DNA from: Mixophyes australis
Taxonomy: Eukaryota; Chordata; Amphibia; Anura; Limnodynastidae
Direction: 5' to 3'
Assembly (NCBI GenBank): GCA_036250195.1
Contig: JAVHZZ010000001.1
Location: 381,717,907-381,781,906 of the forward strand
DNA length: 64,000 nt
Shown here: positions 39,683 to 52,130 of the stretch, in pieces
Position numbering within the stretch: the stretch's first letter is position 1
How the letters are laid out: each line of letters begins with the position of its first letter
Translations under genes and position numbers: made by a program
Notes under the pieces: model-generated
Told to the model about the DNA's origin: nothing
The model's database searches: none
The model's input: the letters and a program-made list of their open reading frames with translations, nothing else

Positions 39683-40281
39683 GACATTTTCAAAAACATA
39701 GAGTTTTAAAAAGGAAGAGGGAGGAAGGTAAAGAGAGAGATACTATATTATGACTAGATATGTAGAGTTTCCTTAGATTTCCACTGTTAAGTGTTATTTT
39801 TGAGGATATTGCTTTAAGATTCTGCCCAATGGGAGATTTTGAGGGCATTTTATGGTAGTTTTATGCAAATTAAATACTTATTAAGCATGATGCTTAATAG
39901 AGCACCATAACTATAAACTAGCAAGCTGAGAAAATATAGGAGGGGCTTACTAAAAGAGGCGTTTAGCTTACCAGGAGGAAAATAGCACAGCATTTAGGGA
40001 AGGCTAGCAGTACTTGCGACCAAAAAATGGCTCTAACCAGGCACCTGGCATGGGACAAGTGCATGCAAGTTTCTGTTTGTTAAAAAAAAAATGCCAGAAC
40101 AGTTTCAAATAATATAGTACATTATTACATGTAGATTTTGTGCAGAAAAGTTATTGCACAGTATTTCTGTGCAGCTGATTCTTCAAATCCCTCTCCCCTT
40201 CCCCGTATGAGGGAATTTATATCAGTGCATCCTCCAGTATAATTAAAGCATACTCTGTGTAACTGGTTAGTCAGTTTTGCT
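39683..40281. other. non-coding DNA, nothing identified
   Basis: No feature recognised before the hAT-like insertion. Confidence 0.45.
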
Positions 40282-40289
40282 AGTACAGC

Positions 40290-42673
40290 CAGAGTCGGAC
40301 TGGTCCGCCGGGGAGCCAGGGTATTTACCGGTGGGCACCGACGCCCTCTTCATTGGTGGAGGGTGCAGAGTACTTTAGAAAAGAATATACTTAAATAATC
40401 GAGGCACCGATGCCCCTACTTCCGCCTACCTACTCCTCCAACTGAATGTCGGGCGTGACGTCATCACATCATGCTCGGCATTCAGAGATGAGCAGCGCAG
40501 AGAGGAGCTGACAAGAAGAGAAGAAAAGAGATGAAAGAAGCCAATAGAAAGGAACGGTGGCAAGGGGCGGAAACAGAAAGCCACAGAGTGATGAAGAAGG
40601 GGGGGAGCAGAAAGGCACAGAGGGATGAAGAAGGGGGGAGGCGGAAAGGTACAGAGTGATGAAGAAAGTGGGGAGCTGAATGGCACAGAGTGATGAAGAA
40701 GGGGGGGCAGTATGGCACAGAGTGATGAAGAAGGGGGGAAATGGCATGGCACAGTGTGATAAAGGAGGGAAGCGGCATGGCACAGTGTGATATAGGGGGA
40801 CCAGGTGAAGGGGGGATAAGAAGCATGGAGGGCACAGTGTGAACATAAGGGGGCACAGCAAGGTGATGAAGGGGCACAATAATGTGTGTGTGATGGCATG
40901 GGACTTGTGGCATTGTAGTGTGTGTGGTACAGTGGGCTTGTGGCAATGTAGTATGTGTGTGATGGCACAGTGTACTTGTGACAATGTAGTGTGTGTGTTG
41001 GCACAGTGGGCTTGTGGTAATGTAGTGTGTGTGCGTGTGTGCTGGCACAGTGGGCTTGTGGGGGGGGCAGAATTGCACAGAGTGATTAAGAGGGGGAGCA
41101 GCATGGCACAGTGTGATGAAGGGGGGCAGCATGGCACAGAGTGATGAAGGAGGGAAGCAGCATGGCACAGTGTGAAAAAGGGGGGAGCAGTATGGCACAG
41201 AGTGATGAAGGGGGGCCAGGTGAAGGGGGGAAGCAGCATAGAGGGTGCAGTGTGATCATAAGGGGGCACAGTGTGGTGATCATAAGGGGGCAAAGTGTGA
41301 TCATAAGGAGGCACAGTTTGGTGATGATGAAGGGGCATAGTAATGTGTGTGTGATGGCACAGGGGGCTTGTGGCCATGTAGTGTGTTTGTGTTGGTACAG
41401 TGGGTTTGTGGCAATATAGTTTGTGTATGATGTCACAGTGGGCTTGTGCCAATGTTGTGTGTGTGTGATGGCACAGTGGGCTTGTGACAATGCAGTGTGT
41501 GTGTGTGTGTGATGGCACAGTGAACTTGTGGCAATGTACTGTGTGATGGCACAGTGGGCTTGTGGCAATGTAGTGTGTGTGTGTGATGGCACAGTGGGCT
41601 TGGGGCAATGTAGTGTGTGTGTGTGATGGCATAGTGGGCTTGTGGCAATGTAGTGTGTGTGTGATATTACAGTGGGCTTGTGGCAATGTAGTGTGTGTGT
41701 GATGACACAGTGGGCTTGTGGCAATGTAGTGTGTGCGTGTGTATGTTGGCACAGTGGGCTTGTGGCAATGTAGTGTGTGTGATGGCACAGTGGGCTTGTG
41801 TCAATGTAGTGGGTATGTGTGTAATGGCACAGTGGGCGTGTGGCAATGCAGTGTGTATGTGTGTGATGGCACAGTGGGCTTGTGAAAATGTAGTGTTTGA
41901 GATGGCACAGGGGGCTTGTGGCAATGTAATGTGTGTGTTGTAGATGGTGACTAATTAATAGGTGCTCTTTTGTTTGTCGGGTGATGGCGAGGCAATTTAA
42001 TTTAATAGTGGGGGCTATTAATTTAAGATCGGGTGATTTGAGGGCTATTGAATATGGGGGTGAGATTGAGGAGAATGAGGTATATTTATTAAATGTGAAT
42101 ATGAATTATTAATGACAGCGATGGTTGAGGGAAATAGGTACATTTATTAAATGTAAATACTATTAATTTATTGCTGGGGCTCTTTGGAGGGAAGGAAATA
42201 GGTTTAATTTTTAAATGGGAATACTATTACTTTAATGTTGTGGCTGGAGGAAGGCCTAATTATTAATGGTGGATGGTGTTAAGCCAGGGTTGGTTGTCAT
42301 TTTCTAAATGTGCCCTTTTTTTCCAAATAGGGCCTCCAACATTTCAGGAACCAGACAAGCTGCAACTAAAGAAATTAGCAGCCACATGTGGTGAAAGTCA
42401 CAAGAACAGTTAGGAGAGAGCAGGACAGTCTGTCAAATGTTCTGATTCTAGTGGGACAATCCCAATTTTTTGTGACTAAGGGGCAGGCAAAGACTCTTAT
42501 ATACACACTTCATTCTTTATATACTACGCTATGGTGCTAGCTGTCCTTTGTGGACTTGCCACACTCCCTCTAATAGTTTGGTTACACTTCTCTAATGGCT
42601 CTCCACACCACCTCTGGTGGGCCTCTACCATTGTATTCCTCCTGTGGACCCTTCATGCCCTAGTCCGACACGG
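40290..42673. mobile_element. non-autonomous hAT-like element, 8-bp target duplication AGTACAGC
   Basis: The left terminus 'cagagtcggactgg' and the reverse complement of the right terminus ('ccgtgtcggactag') match at 11 of 14 positions. Identical 8-bp flanks AGTACAGC lie at 40282-40289 and 42674-42681, the hallmark of hAT transposition. The 2,384-bp interior has no transposase and is dominated by minisatellites (40575-41940). The right part is related to 5880-6442. Confidence 0.85.
40575..41940. repeat. two interleaved minisatellite families
   Basis: Family 1 has units of about 30-34 bp ('gcacagagtgatgaagaagg' plus poly-G) at about 40575-40790 and 41065-41230. Family 2 has units of about 35-42 bp ('gtgatggcacagtgggcttg' then 'tggcaatgtagtgtgtgtg') at about 40880-41060 and 41345-41940. 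Unit length varies mainly by TG count. Long minus-strand frames rich in His/Thr/Pro across this block are by-products of the repeats. Confidence 0.95.
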
Positions 42674-42681
42674 AGTACAGC

Positions 42682-44184
42682 TGATGGTCATAAAGGTCAT
42701 TTGAGGATTTGCTTGAGCAATTTCATAATATGCATTACCATTCCATTTCTTGCAGGCAACTTTGGATGACATTGTTACAACCTCTGGGAGAGGCCCACAT
42801 AATTATCCTAGTCTCTTTCAACACCGGGTGGCTAGGAAGAGTCCCAGTGCTTTTATATCTGGGTTTGGTTGAAATTATTTGTGTGTGACCACATGTTTTT
42901 CCCTATCACTCTAGGAAAGGCAACCAACCATACTTTGACAGTCTAAGATCTGATTACTGTGATCAGTGGGGCATTTTTTTATCCTCCCAAATCATTCTAA
43001 CTAAACCATATGTCTATGTCTACAGATTTGTGAATAATGTAAGCATGTTTTAATTTTGTAAAGTTCACATTGAAATATTAAAGCTTATATACTGTATATA
43101 ATGTATATACATATAATATTATTGTGCAAATTTAAAATGTAATAACTTTGGATGTATACGATAGAGGCACACTTTAAACTGCATATAAAAGGTTAAATGT
43201 TAATTTGTTATGCATTAGTGTTGTTAATTTGGGTTAATTATTATTTTTTTATTTCTTTTTATATCCTTCAACTGATTGAAAATGCAAACAGTAGAAGAAA
43301 AGGTCAGCTGTGTGTTATGAAAAATGTCACAAATGATGCAGTTATGTTGAAGGTGAAAAAAACAAACTGTATTTCACATTTTGAATGCCATTTGCAGTAT
43401 GTTTCTATCATGTGCACATCCAAAGTTATAAAAGGTTAAAGTTGGGACTTTATAACAACTCTGTATATATTGTTTCAAATTTGTAATGTGAGCTAATAAA
43501 CATATGTTAATTGAAAAGGCGTATTTAAAAGCAAATGTAAGGATATGTTTCTCTCACGGTTGCGCAAAAACAGTTTATGCCATGTTGACCCTTAAATACA
43601 TGAGCTCACACATAGTGAGGTGGGACTGATGTGTGGGGAGTAGCAGAAACTACTGTTTTAGGCAAATATTGACTGACTTACATATTTAAGTAATAGGGGA
43701 AAGATAATTAAAATGGTACTGCTTACTTTACTTACATTCCAACGCACTGGTTACATGCTTTTAGTTTCTATTTTTCTGCTACAACAATAAATTCAGAAAA
43801 TGGTATAAGGCTGTGTACTGGTGCTCATGTGACAAATCAATATTGTACATAAGTTGCAAGAGAAAAAAAATATTAAGGTCTATTGCATAGGACATGCACT
43901 TTTAAAAAATGCATCCCCATGTTGTATTTACTATTACAGTGGATGTCTATTTTAGTTATGAAATTTGTCAGGTTATGCACATTATAATCAAGAATTTAAG
44001 TGATATAAATTGACAAAGATACAAACATATTCTGTTTTTATTTTAATATTTTACCAGATATCATTTCAGTTTTGTCCACTGTGTTCTAACTACTTTCTTA
44101 CTCCTGGGACTATATATCTCTAAATAAATACAATCATTTTGGATATTAATTGTGCTCTGATTGATGCTTGTTTTATGTAAACAG
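42682..44184. other. non-coding DNA, nothing identified
   Basis: AT-rich sequence; candidate intron of the exon-like block at 44185 if that is real. Confidence 0.4.
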
Positions 44185-44275
44185 ACAGCACTAAGAAAAA
44201 TGGAAGACCTTGAATATGAGTGGTACCAGGGCATAAATCAACTAGCTAAATACAGGCCTCAATATAGATTTTGTG
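44185..44275 (+). other. putative protein-coding exon (unidentified gene)
   Basis: 91 bp preceded by 'gcttgttttatgtaaacag' and followed by a consensus donor (TTGTG then GTAAGG). One frame is open throughout and strongly protein-like: 'LRKMEDLEYEWYQGINQLA' followed by 'KYRPQYRFC'. Phase would be 0 in and 1 out. The composition (Glu, Asp, Trp, Tyr, Lys mix) is unlike the repeats around it. I do not recognise the protein. Confidence 0.4.
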
Positions 44276-45189
44276 GTAAGGATACTCAAGAGATGTTTCT
44301 TAGAAGTCCACAGTTTGGAAATTAAGTTCATTGATTTATCATCAGGCTTTTATTGATCATTGCTAAAGCACTGCACAAATAATTCCATGTACTTTCCATT
44401 GTTATAAATAATATTTACCACATGTCTACAGTGCAAGGTAATAAAAAAATCAGTGTATATGTTATGTATATAACAGTGGTTGCTGTAGCAAAATGCAAGC
44501 ACTATGTTTCAGAAAACATGGCTCAGGAATACCCAAAACAGTACAATTTTTTTTAAAAGTAGTGGCAGTTTAATAGTATGGTACAGCCTGAGACAATCAA
44601 AGTTGTATTATTTGACCAATTCTTAATTTCAAAGTTATAAAAAAAATATATAAAAAAAAAAATCACATTATATTTGTTTTAAAAAATTGCATCCTTGATA
44701 ACACATCACATGGCATTATATAAGCCATTGTATAAAATATGGATCATGTAACAACTTATTATTGTATTAACTCTAAACCAAATATCTATATATTTTTATT
44801 CTTTTAAATAAAAATAATAATAATATTATTAATGCCAATAAAAAAGGAGGGGTTTTATTACATTTTGACACCATATGCTTGCACTGTGTTGCAGTCTAAC
44901 ATGCCTTAGACCGACCTTGTTTTACTAATTTGCTATTTTCTAATGAATATTTTAGATTCACAAATATACAGTATGTAGGTCAGGGGTATTGGTGACTTCT
45001 AGACCACTACCCCAATGACCCAACAGTAGAGGTAATGACAAGGTTAATTAAAGTGGCAATAATTGCCACTGTAGAGTAATAGTAGGATAACCCAGGTAAC
45101 CCATGTAATGTAGGAGTTGAATAAGCAGTGAATCCAGGCCTTTTGTGCAAGAATGAGGCAGAGGTTAGAGTCCCCAACACTGAAGGAAG
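44276..45189. other. non-coding DNA, nothing identified
   Basis: A/T-rich with short poly-A runs. No feature recognised. Confidence 0.4.
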
Positions 45190-45194
45190 ACCAG

Positions 45195-46002
45195 TGTCAA
45201 GATCTGCCTGCAGCCCTCTGTATTACATGCTGCTTGCATTGGCAGCTCCTTCCAACCAGGGTAAGAGGACTCATTGCATTGGACTTTTATGTATTATCTG
45301 CAGTGCCTCTGTTCACCAGAGTTGCTGCTATTGTGCCTTCCTTTCATCACTAGGGGACAACTTGTTGCTCTACTTATCTCTTGCACCTGGGTGTCTCTCT
45401 ACTTATACCTGTCACTCCTTGCAAACCTTGCTGGTCATTATTGTTGTATGTTCCTATGCTTTTCCCTGCAGGGCTCCTGGTTCACCTGTTCCCTGGGATT
45501 TCTTCATATTATCTATTTACATGCATCAGCTGTGTTCCTGGTATTTGCTTTCTGCATCTCACTGCAGTCATCATCATCATCACCATTTATTAATATAGCG
45601 CCACTAATTCCACAGCGCTGTACAGAGAACTAACTCACATCAGTCCCTACCCCAATGGAGCTTACAATCTAAATTCTTTAACACACACACACAGACTAGG
45701 GTCAATTTGTTAGCAGCCAATTAACCTACCAGTATGTTTTTGGAGTGTAGGAGGAAACCGGAGCACCCGGATGAAGCCCACGCAAACACGGGGAGAACAT
45801 ACAAACTCCACACAGATAAGGCCATGGACGGGAATTGAACTCATGACCCCAGTAGAAGAAGTGCTAACCACTTAGCCACAGTGCTGCCCGCAATCCTCAT
45901 TCTATACTTACACCATCCAGTTTGTACCATCGTGCAATAAACATTGTGTTTCTCACCATATTCCGGGCTCCTTAGCTGTGATTTCTGCATTGAAGTGTGA
46001 CA
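45195..46002. mobile_element. solo LTR with target duplication ACCAG, carrying a SINE
   Basis: Starts TGTCAAG and ends GTGTGACA, with 5-bp flanks ACCAG at 45190-45194 and 46003-46007. Without the SINE at 45568-45890 the LTR is about 485 bp. 'gtgcaataaacattgtgttt' near 45935 gives an AATAAA signal on plus, so orientation is probably plus. One complication is that 'aaccagggtaagagg' just outside the right end also occurs inside near 45257. Confidence 0.6.
45568..45890 (-). mobile_element. tRNA-derived SINE, full length, minus orientation
   Basis: On minus it starts 'cgggcagcactgtggctaag', has a B-box-like 'catgagttcaattcc', then the body shared with 36824-37140, and ends with the 'gcgctatattaataaatggt' tail and ATG repeats at 45568-45582. 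It is the better preserved copy. It sits inside the solo LTR, so it inserted after that LTR. Confidence 0.92.
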
Positions 46003-47392
46003 ACCAGGGTAAGAGGCCTCATTACCAGGCTGTGAACTGTTATACTATCCTACCACCAACCAGACAAGGTAGTATCTCTGAATTCTAAATCGCCAGGCAT
46101 AAAACTTCATCGCCTGGGAAATTCTGGGCATGCTGTCTGTCTGATAGTCAGAGACAAATTAACTTCAAAATGAGGACTATAATTATGTGGAAACTGTCAA
46201 GCAGAGGATATTCTAAACAGTAAGGCTGGAGTACAAACAGTGGTTGCCAAGCAGTAAAATTGCTTTGAAGTAATGAAAATAAGTATATATTGTTGGAACA
46301 CTAAGGGGGAAATTTACTAAAGTGTGTTAATCCATAGGTTTTGAAGTGATTTTCTTGGTGGTTTTCACAAAATGCCATTGCTGACCAAATTTTATTTGCA
46401 AAGAATACAAAGAGTGAAAATGATCATGCTGCAGTTTCCCAATCCTTTAGTAAACCTGCCAGAACTATCGCCAAAAAAACAGGTGGTGGTGACAGTTGAG
46501 GTAGCTGAAAGCATATGCAGTTTGAGCTATTTTGTCTGTCAGACCAGAAAAAAAAAAATACAAAATATGAAAAAAACCTCCCCTCCACTTGTATAACAGC
46601 CCATGCTACTCATAGGAACAGGCTGCTGCAGTCAGAGTTGCCCGATCCATTGCTGTGTTGCACTGGCCCCTCCTATTACCCATGGTTGTTGGGTAACAAA
46701 GAAATAGTAAATATTGATAAAATGTTGCTTAATAATAAGTAAATAAAACATAATGCTACCTGTTCTTAAATAAATCTTCTTGTGCCCTCATTAAATAAAC
46801 ACGTGTCGCCAATTGATAAATAACTAATAATGCAATTATTGCAAAACCAAATAATTCTCCACTTAATTTTTCTGTAGTGCAGTGGACATACTAAATACTT
46901 TCCCGGAAACTTCTTTTGTTCTTGATCTGATGTAATTTATAGATAATAACTAAAAACCCTCACACATGAAGTGGACTGCTCCCAATGAAATCCTTATATG
47001 AAATAAGTCCAGAGGTGCCTAGACTAGAGATGCTCACTGACCGCCATGAAGTGGTTTCAGTTTTGGATATGGATTAGCTTCGTGTTTTGGTTTTGGATTT
47101 GGCAAAACTACCCTTGTGTGTTTTGGTTTTGGTTTTTGTATCTGTAATTTATTTTTTTTTAGAAAAATTGCTAAAATATGCTAAAATCACAGAAATTTGC
47201 TCTTTTTTTGATCCTACATAATTATTAACCTCATTAAGACTAATTTAAAGTAATTTGCAGTCACTTTTGACCACCTCACAGGTCACAATATTATTTTCAT
47301 ACACTTTTAAACAAAGATTGCAGATGTTCTTTCCAGTGATAAGAAAAAGGTTATTGGCATGCTTGGCATAAGACCAAAAATCCACCTCTTAT

Positions 47393-47773
47393 GTGTGGAA
47401 TTATTTTTACACAAATCATGACAACTGTTGTATAGCCATTTATAGCATTTGTAAAGCCACACTCAGTAGAGGTAGGGACCTTAACCATCTAGGAACCTCA
47501 TCCATGTTACGGCATTTGAAGCGAGTTCATGGAAAGCTGTTGGGAAAATCAGAAACTTATGTTAAAAAAATAACAACAAGCGGTCCAACATCATCTACCT
47601 CTCTTCTCTCATCTAGATCCCAGCACCTGCAATCTACACCCCCAACACCTTCATCATCAATATCCTCACAAGTGATGGGAGTTAGTCCTGCAAATGAGTC
47701 AGCACAACATTTTGACATTTGCTCTGCTCTAAAAGAATTGCCCAAAAATCGTGACAGCTCTGCCATAAAATGA
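47393..47773 (+). pseudogene. BED-type zinc finger, N-terminal part of a hAT transposase
   Basis: 126 codons starting near a 'VWNYFY'-type motif. The BED finger follows the usual W..F...C.IC..(RG)..TS.L..HL...H pattern: 'CCIAIYSICKATLSRGRDLN' and then 'GTSSMLRHLKRVHG'. After it comes a Ser/Thr/Pro-rich linker. In hAT transposases this finger binds the terminal repeats. The RNase H-like catalytic domain and hAT dimerisation region are missing downstream. A stop follows at 47771. Confidence 0.8.
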
Positions 47774-48199
47774 ACTACAAATTCCATGAAGCGGGCCATT
47801 ATCGGCAATTACATCAAAGTACACAGACTTCTGTTATGGTGGATTCCAGTGGGGATGAATTAGCATTGTTTGAGGAAGATGTACACAGTGACGAGGGTGA
47901 ATATGATGACAGTGTAGATTGCAGGTGCTGAAATCTAGCTAAGATAATGGAGATACCTGATGCTAGTATGCCTGGTAATATTTTGGGTAGAATTGGATCT
48001 TGGCAATTTTATGTTTTTCTACAGTAAACTTTCACCTTTTTTAGAGAGGTTTTCTTTTCTTTAAAAAGGTACAAGCTTTTTATTTACATTTTTGTTTCCC
48101 TGACTTAAAACCTCTATGCACTTGAATATATGCTTTAGCACATGAGGTAGAGGGATTAGTATCATCATGACTGAGACTGGAGAGTGAAAACAACAATGT

Positions 48200-48900
48200 C
48201 ACCCCTCCAGTTTCTGTATGAGCTATGGCACAATACAATGTCACTGGAGACTTTGAAGAACATTGACAGCCCTATTATTACATTTTCTGTTTCAGCACTG
48301 AGCACAGCCACCTCTCCTGTTTCTGAGTGAGCTATGGTACAGTAAAATGTAACTGCAGATTTAGACCAAGCCAGCCAGCCCTATAATTTCTATTTCAGCA
48401 ATGACTCTTAACAATGGAGCACTCCTCTTTGTCTGTTACCTTATAACACTTCTGAATTAGCCTGCAAATTCAGAAGAAAAGCCTGCAAGGACTAGTACTT
48501 GTATTTCAGCAATGACAATTAGCAATGGAGCAATGGAGCTCTTGTCTTTGGGTGTATATAACACCGTACACTTTTTGGTGCAAATTCAGAAGAAAAGCCT
48601 GCAAGGACTAGTATTTGTATTTCAGCAATGACAATTAGCAACGCAGCTCTCCTTTTTGTGTTACCTATATAACACTGTAGAATTTTAGTGCAGAATTACA
48701 CCAACCCTGTAAGCACTATTATTTGTATTTTTCTGCAATGAGATTTAACACTGGAGCTTTCCTATCTGTGTGTTACCTATATAACATAGTAGAATTGGAC
48801 TGCAGAATTACACCAACCCTGCCAGCAGCACTAGTATTTGTATTTTTCTGCAATGAGATTTAACACTGGAGCTATGGAGCTCTCCTGAATATCACTGATT
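48200..48900. repeat. diverged tandem repeat inside the hAT
   Basis: Units of roughly 110-120 bp contain 'ttgtatttcagcaatgaca' or 'tttgtatttttctgcaatgaga', 'ttacctatataacac', and 'acaccaaccctg'. About five units are seen with variable divergence. Confidence 0.75.
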
Positions 48901-49711
48901 ACTTTGTTTAACACTGCTACCACCCTCCTCTTTCAATTCGCTAACTTTGCCTGCCCAACTGCTCTTCACCCCTTCTGTATCACTCTCTCATGGAGGTATT
49001 TATAGATTCCAAAACTCGCAAGATCTGAGTATCCCCTACGTGCGGGTGTGCTCGGTTTCCGAGGAACAGAGCCTGAGCATCTCTATCCTAGATGGGCAGT
49101 GAATCATTAGTAGTCTTTGTTTTCTAATGGATGACAGAAAGGTCCTGATTGTCTGTCTGGCTCAGTTATTTATTTATTTTTTTCAGTTTGTGAGGGCTTT
49201 ATTTTTTAGTCATATATTCAATGGGGACATTATTATTTTATCATGTAGTAAATATGGGCACTATTATTGATTTTATTTTTAGGAAAGTTGTATTTATTTA
49301 TATATTATTGAGTAAATAGTATTTACTATTTCCTTTGCACCCACCCCTGCAAATATAGCTGTTGGGGTATAATATATGGCCAGAAAGAGCCTCCCAATCA
49401 GACACAGCCTGATGCTGAAAAGCACAGACTGTTACAGAAGGGGGGGGGGGGCACCATTTTTACATTATTTTCAATTAATTTGTTTTAATCCTAGTTAACG
49501 TATTGTAAAATGTCATGATTTACCCTGCACTTTCAGCAAAACCACATGCAATTCAGGGGTTAGTACACTTCCACACATCACCAGCAGTTTGGATTGTCAC
49601 CCTCAAAAGCACAGAATAAGGAATCCTGCAGTTTGGGTATAAAAAATGCTGGCAATGAGTGTCAATTTTAAAAGTTCCAAATAAAAACACTTTCAGTAAA
49701 TCTCCCCCTAA

Positions 49712-51479
49712 ATGAGGTTCTCTTTGGACTATGCTTTTATTAATGCCATAATTGCTACTTCTGAAGCACATTAGTTATATATTTCCTCAATAACTATCTA
49801 TAAATCTTAATGGGTCCTTATTTGCATCTGGCCCACACTGTATTATTTATCTCCTCCACCTTTGAGTGAAAAACAAATCCAGAAATGGAATTTTGATAAT
49901 GTCACATAGTGTCTGACCAGAAAGAGAGGGAAGGATCTAAAAGAGCCTGAATCTCCTCCATACTGGGTTCTACAGAAACTCTGATATCTTGTTTGAATGA
50001 AAGGTACTTATGATCACAGATACTATAACCACTACAGAAAATAAAAAAAGAACCATTATGCATAGAAATGTGCATACAAAAAAAGAAAGGGTGGGATGTG
50101 GTATCATTTTTTACAGAAGAACCTTTATGGAATCACACAACATTGAGTGGTCAAGATTTCCTAATGAATTAAGATTGAATTACCTTTCATGGTCAGGGTG
50201 ACAATGTGTCTGGAGTCATTCTGCTAGAGTGATAACCAGAACCTGGCTATGCCATGCTGGGGCTAAAATACTATAACCGGAAGACTTGCAGTGTAAGATA
50301 AGGTGAAATTAGCCCCAGGTCAGATTACAGTTTGTAGTATTCCCTGGGAGAATTGGGACCACAAATACCATGTGCCCACCAGGGCAAATAAGTTACATGA
50401 AGGGTAGTGCCAGGGTAATTGCAAATTGCAAAAAAATGAAATACTGCTGTGACTACAAGTTCCAGAAAGTATTGGAACTACAAGAGCAGGCAGGCCTATG
50501 ACTGTCCATAAGTTCTAGAGAATACTTGAGTTTGTGTAACTGCACACACCAGCATAACCCTGCTGCCTGGTCCAGACACAGACAGCTAACCCAAACACAT
50601 CCAAATGCCACCTACAATACAACGTTGTACATTATTACAATACAGTATGTTATCTACTTAATCATAACATTGTGTTATCCATTTGACTGAAATTTCATAC
50701 CTTCTGTATCTGACAATGTGCAGTGTTAGCTATCTAAATACCATTTGTATGTAAAAAAAATAAAAAATAAAAAATGATTGTAAATGTATTATGATATTAG
50801 AATTGTAAAATTTCCATTAGTTAATGTATTAAAAGTTTCAGAGATAGAATCATTGGGTATACTTACAAGTTACAATTTTGTAGATATGAATTTAAAGTCT
50901 GTTTTACTTCAGGAGAGCGAATGTAAAATGTGTACTCTCATTTAGATTGTGGCCTGTGTCATCTACTGTATTGAAGAAATTAGGATCACTGCTGGAACCC
51001 TTCCTTCATGTCCTTTAGCTTACAAAGCTTAATTGGTGGAAGTTTCTCAGAAAGTTTCCCTCGTTTTTGAAGTTAGCTATTGTAATGTAAAGTCATTCAG
51101 TTTGGCAACTGGAAAATAAATATAAATTTGACTTTTGTATAATGCAAGTAATTGAAAGGGGAAAACTTTTCCAACAGTAATTGGAATAGCTCCTAATAAC
51201 ATTTTATACATACATGGCATAATTTACAGTTACTGTAAACGTAAAGGTAGAAGTAAAAATGTCCTCCAGCTATGCTATTACATGTGTCTATGGAGCTGGA
51301 CAAATTGTAACATATCCAACCGAGAAAACAGTGTAGAAGAATGTCTTGCGTATTTATGGGTTTGGCATATAGAGATGAATAAATTAAAGTGGAGTGTAGA
51401 GATGTGTCTATCTTATCTTACCTTATTACAGTGTATCAGATATTTCCTATATTTATACAACTAATTATGAAAAAAAGGA
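49712..51479. other. non-coding DNA, nothing identified
   Basis: Poly-A/AT-rich patches near 50755. No coding sequence or repeat boundary recognised. Confidence 0.4.
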
Positions 51480-52130
51480 GGAATACAGTCAGATTTTGCA
51501 TAAAATTAGTAGCTGGCAAAAAACTCCCAAAAATTATGGCTTCCCCATTGGAAACAAAGTTATGACCAGTTCATTCACATCTTACCAAATTTGAACCTTC
51601 CACATGTCAAAACATACAGGGTAGACGTAACTTTCCACCATTAATCCATTTCCAATATTTACTGATCAGAAGTTATATTCAGTCTCAGACGAGACCTAAA
51701 TCAATACACATGCTGCTGACAGTGTTGGAAAGTAGGTGTGTTTTTTCCCCATATTGGGGTCATGTTCTGTAATCCAGCAATTCTGGATCTCTACTACTGC
51801 TCTGATTGAGCAAATAACTGAGGTAAGAATATCAAATGACCCATCTACTATTTTTTTAAATAACATATTCACAAAACTAAGCAAATTGCTGGAAAAACTG
51901 ATCAGGCATATTGGTAATGCTGCCAAAGCTCTTATTGCCTAACACTGGAAAATAAGCATACCACCTTCTAGGGCTGCTCTGATTAATATAATACACTTTA
52001 TTTCTTCAATGGAATATATTACTAGTCTTCATAATAATTCAGTGTCTAGATTTTCGCAAAATCTGGTGATTGTGGTAATAGTTCAATTGTGCCTCCATAC
52101 CTGGTATACTTTAAATCCCCTAATCATGGT
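51480..52130 (+). pseudogene. L1/Tx1-like LINE ORF2, C-terminal fragment
   Basis: With frame changes, plus reads a 'CVFFPYWGHVL..IQQFW' block, then 'VRISNDPSTIFLNNIFTKLS', 'LIRHIGNAAKALIA', 'HWKISIPPSRAALINIIHFI' and 'SSMEYITSLHNNS'. This order resembles the C-terminal segment of L1-type ORF2 after the RT, with the (C..C)...G...H.FW.C, A.....W, and P....W....E..T blocks. Endonuclease and RT are absent. Confidence 0.55.

Larger units (their letters stand above)
47025..49085 (+). mobile_element. hAT remnant with 8-bp target duplication
   Basis: The ends TAGAGATGCTCA (47025-47036) and TGAGCATCTCTA (49074-49085) are a perfect 12-bp inverted pair. Flanks are GCCTAGAC and TCCTAGAT, matching at 6 of 8. 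The left part encodes a BED zinc finger; the rest of a transposase is absent. Repeats of about 115 bp fill 48200-48880. Confidence 0.85.
46305..49708. mobile_element. TIR element with TAA target duplication, containing a hAT
   Basis: The left end 'gggggaaatttactaaa' and the reverse complement of the right end 'gggggagatttactgaaa' match at 15 of 17 positions. Both are flanked by TAA (46302-46304 and 49709-49711), a Harbinger-like 3-bp duplication. Removing the hAT at 47025-49085 leaves an element of about 1.3 kb without a gene. Class is tentative. Confidence 0.6.

Noticed and set aside
40426..41788. Long minus-strand open frames (up to 439 codons) rich in His, Thr, Pro and Ser
   Set aside because: They follow the unit periodicity of the GT/CACAGTGGGC minisatellites and shift frame with them; no domain or start context. 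By-product of the repeat.
45128..45633. Overlapping plus-strand frames of 119-156 codons
   Set aside because: They lie within a solo LTR and run into an antisense SINE; no homology to a protein family was recognised.
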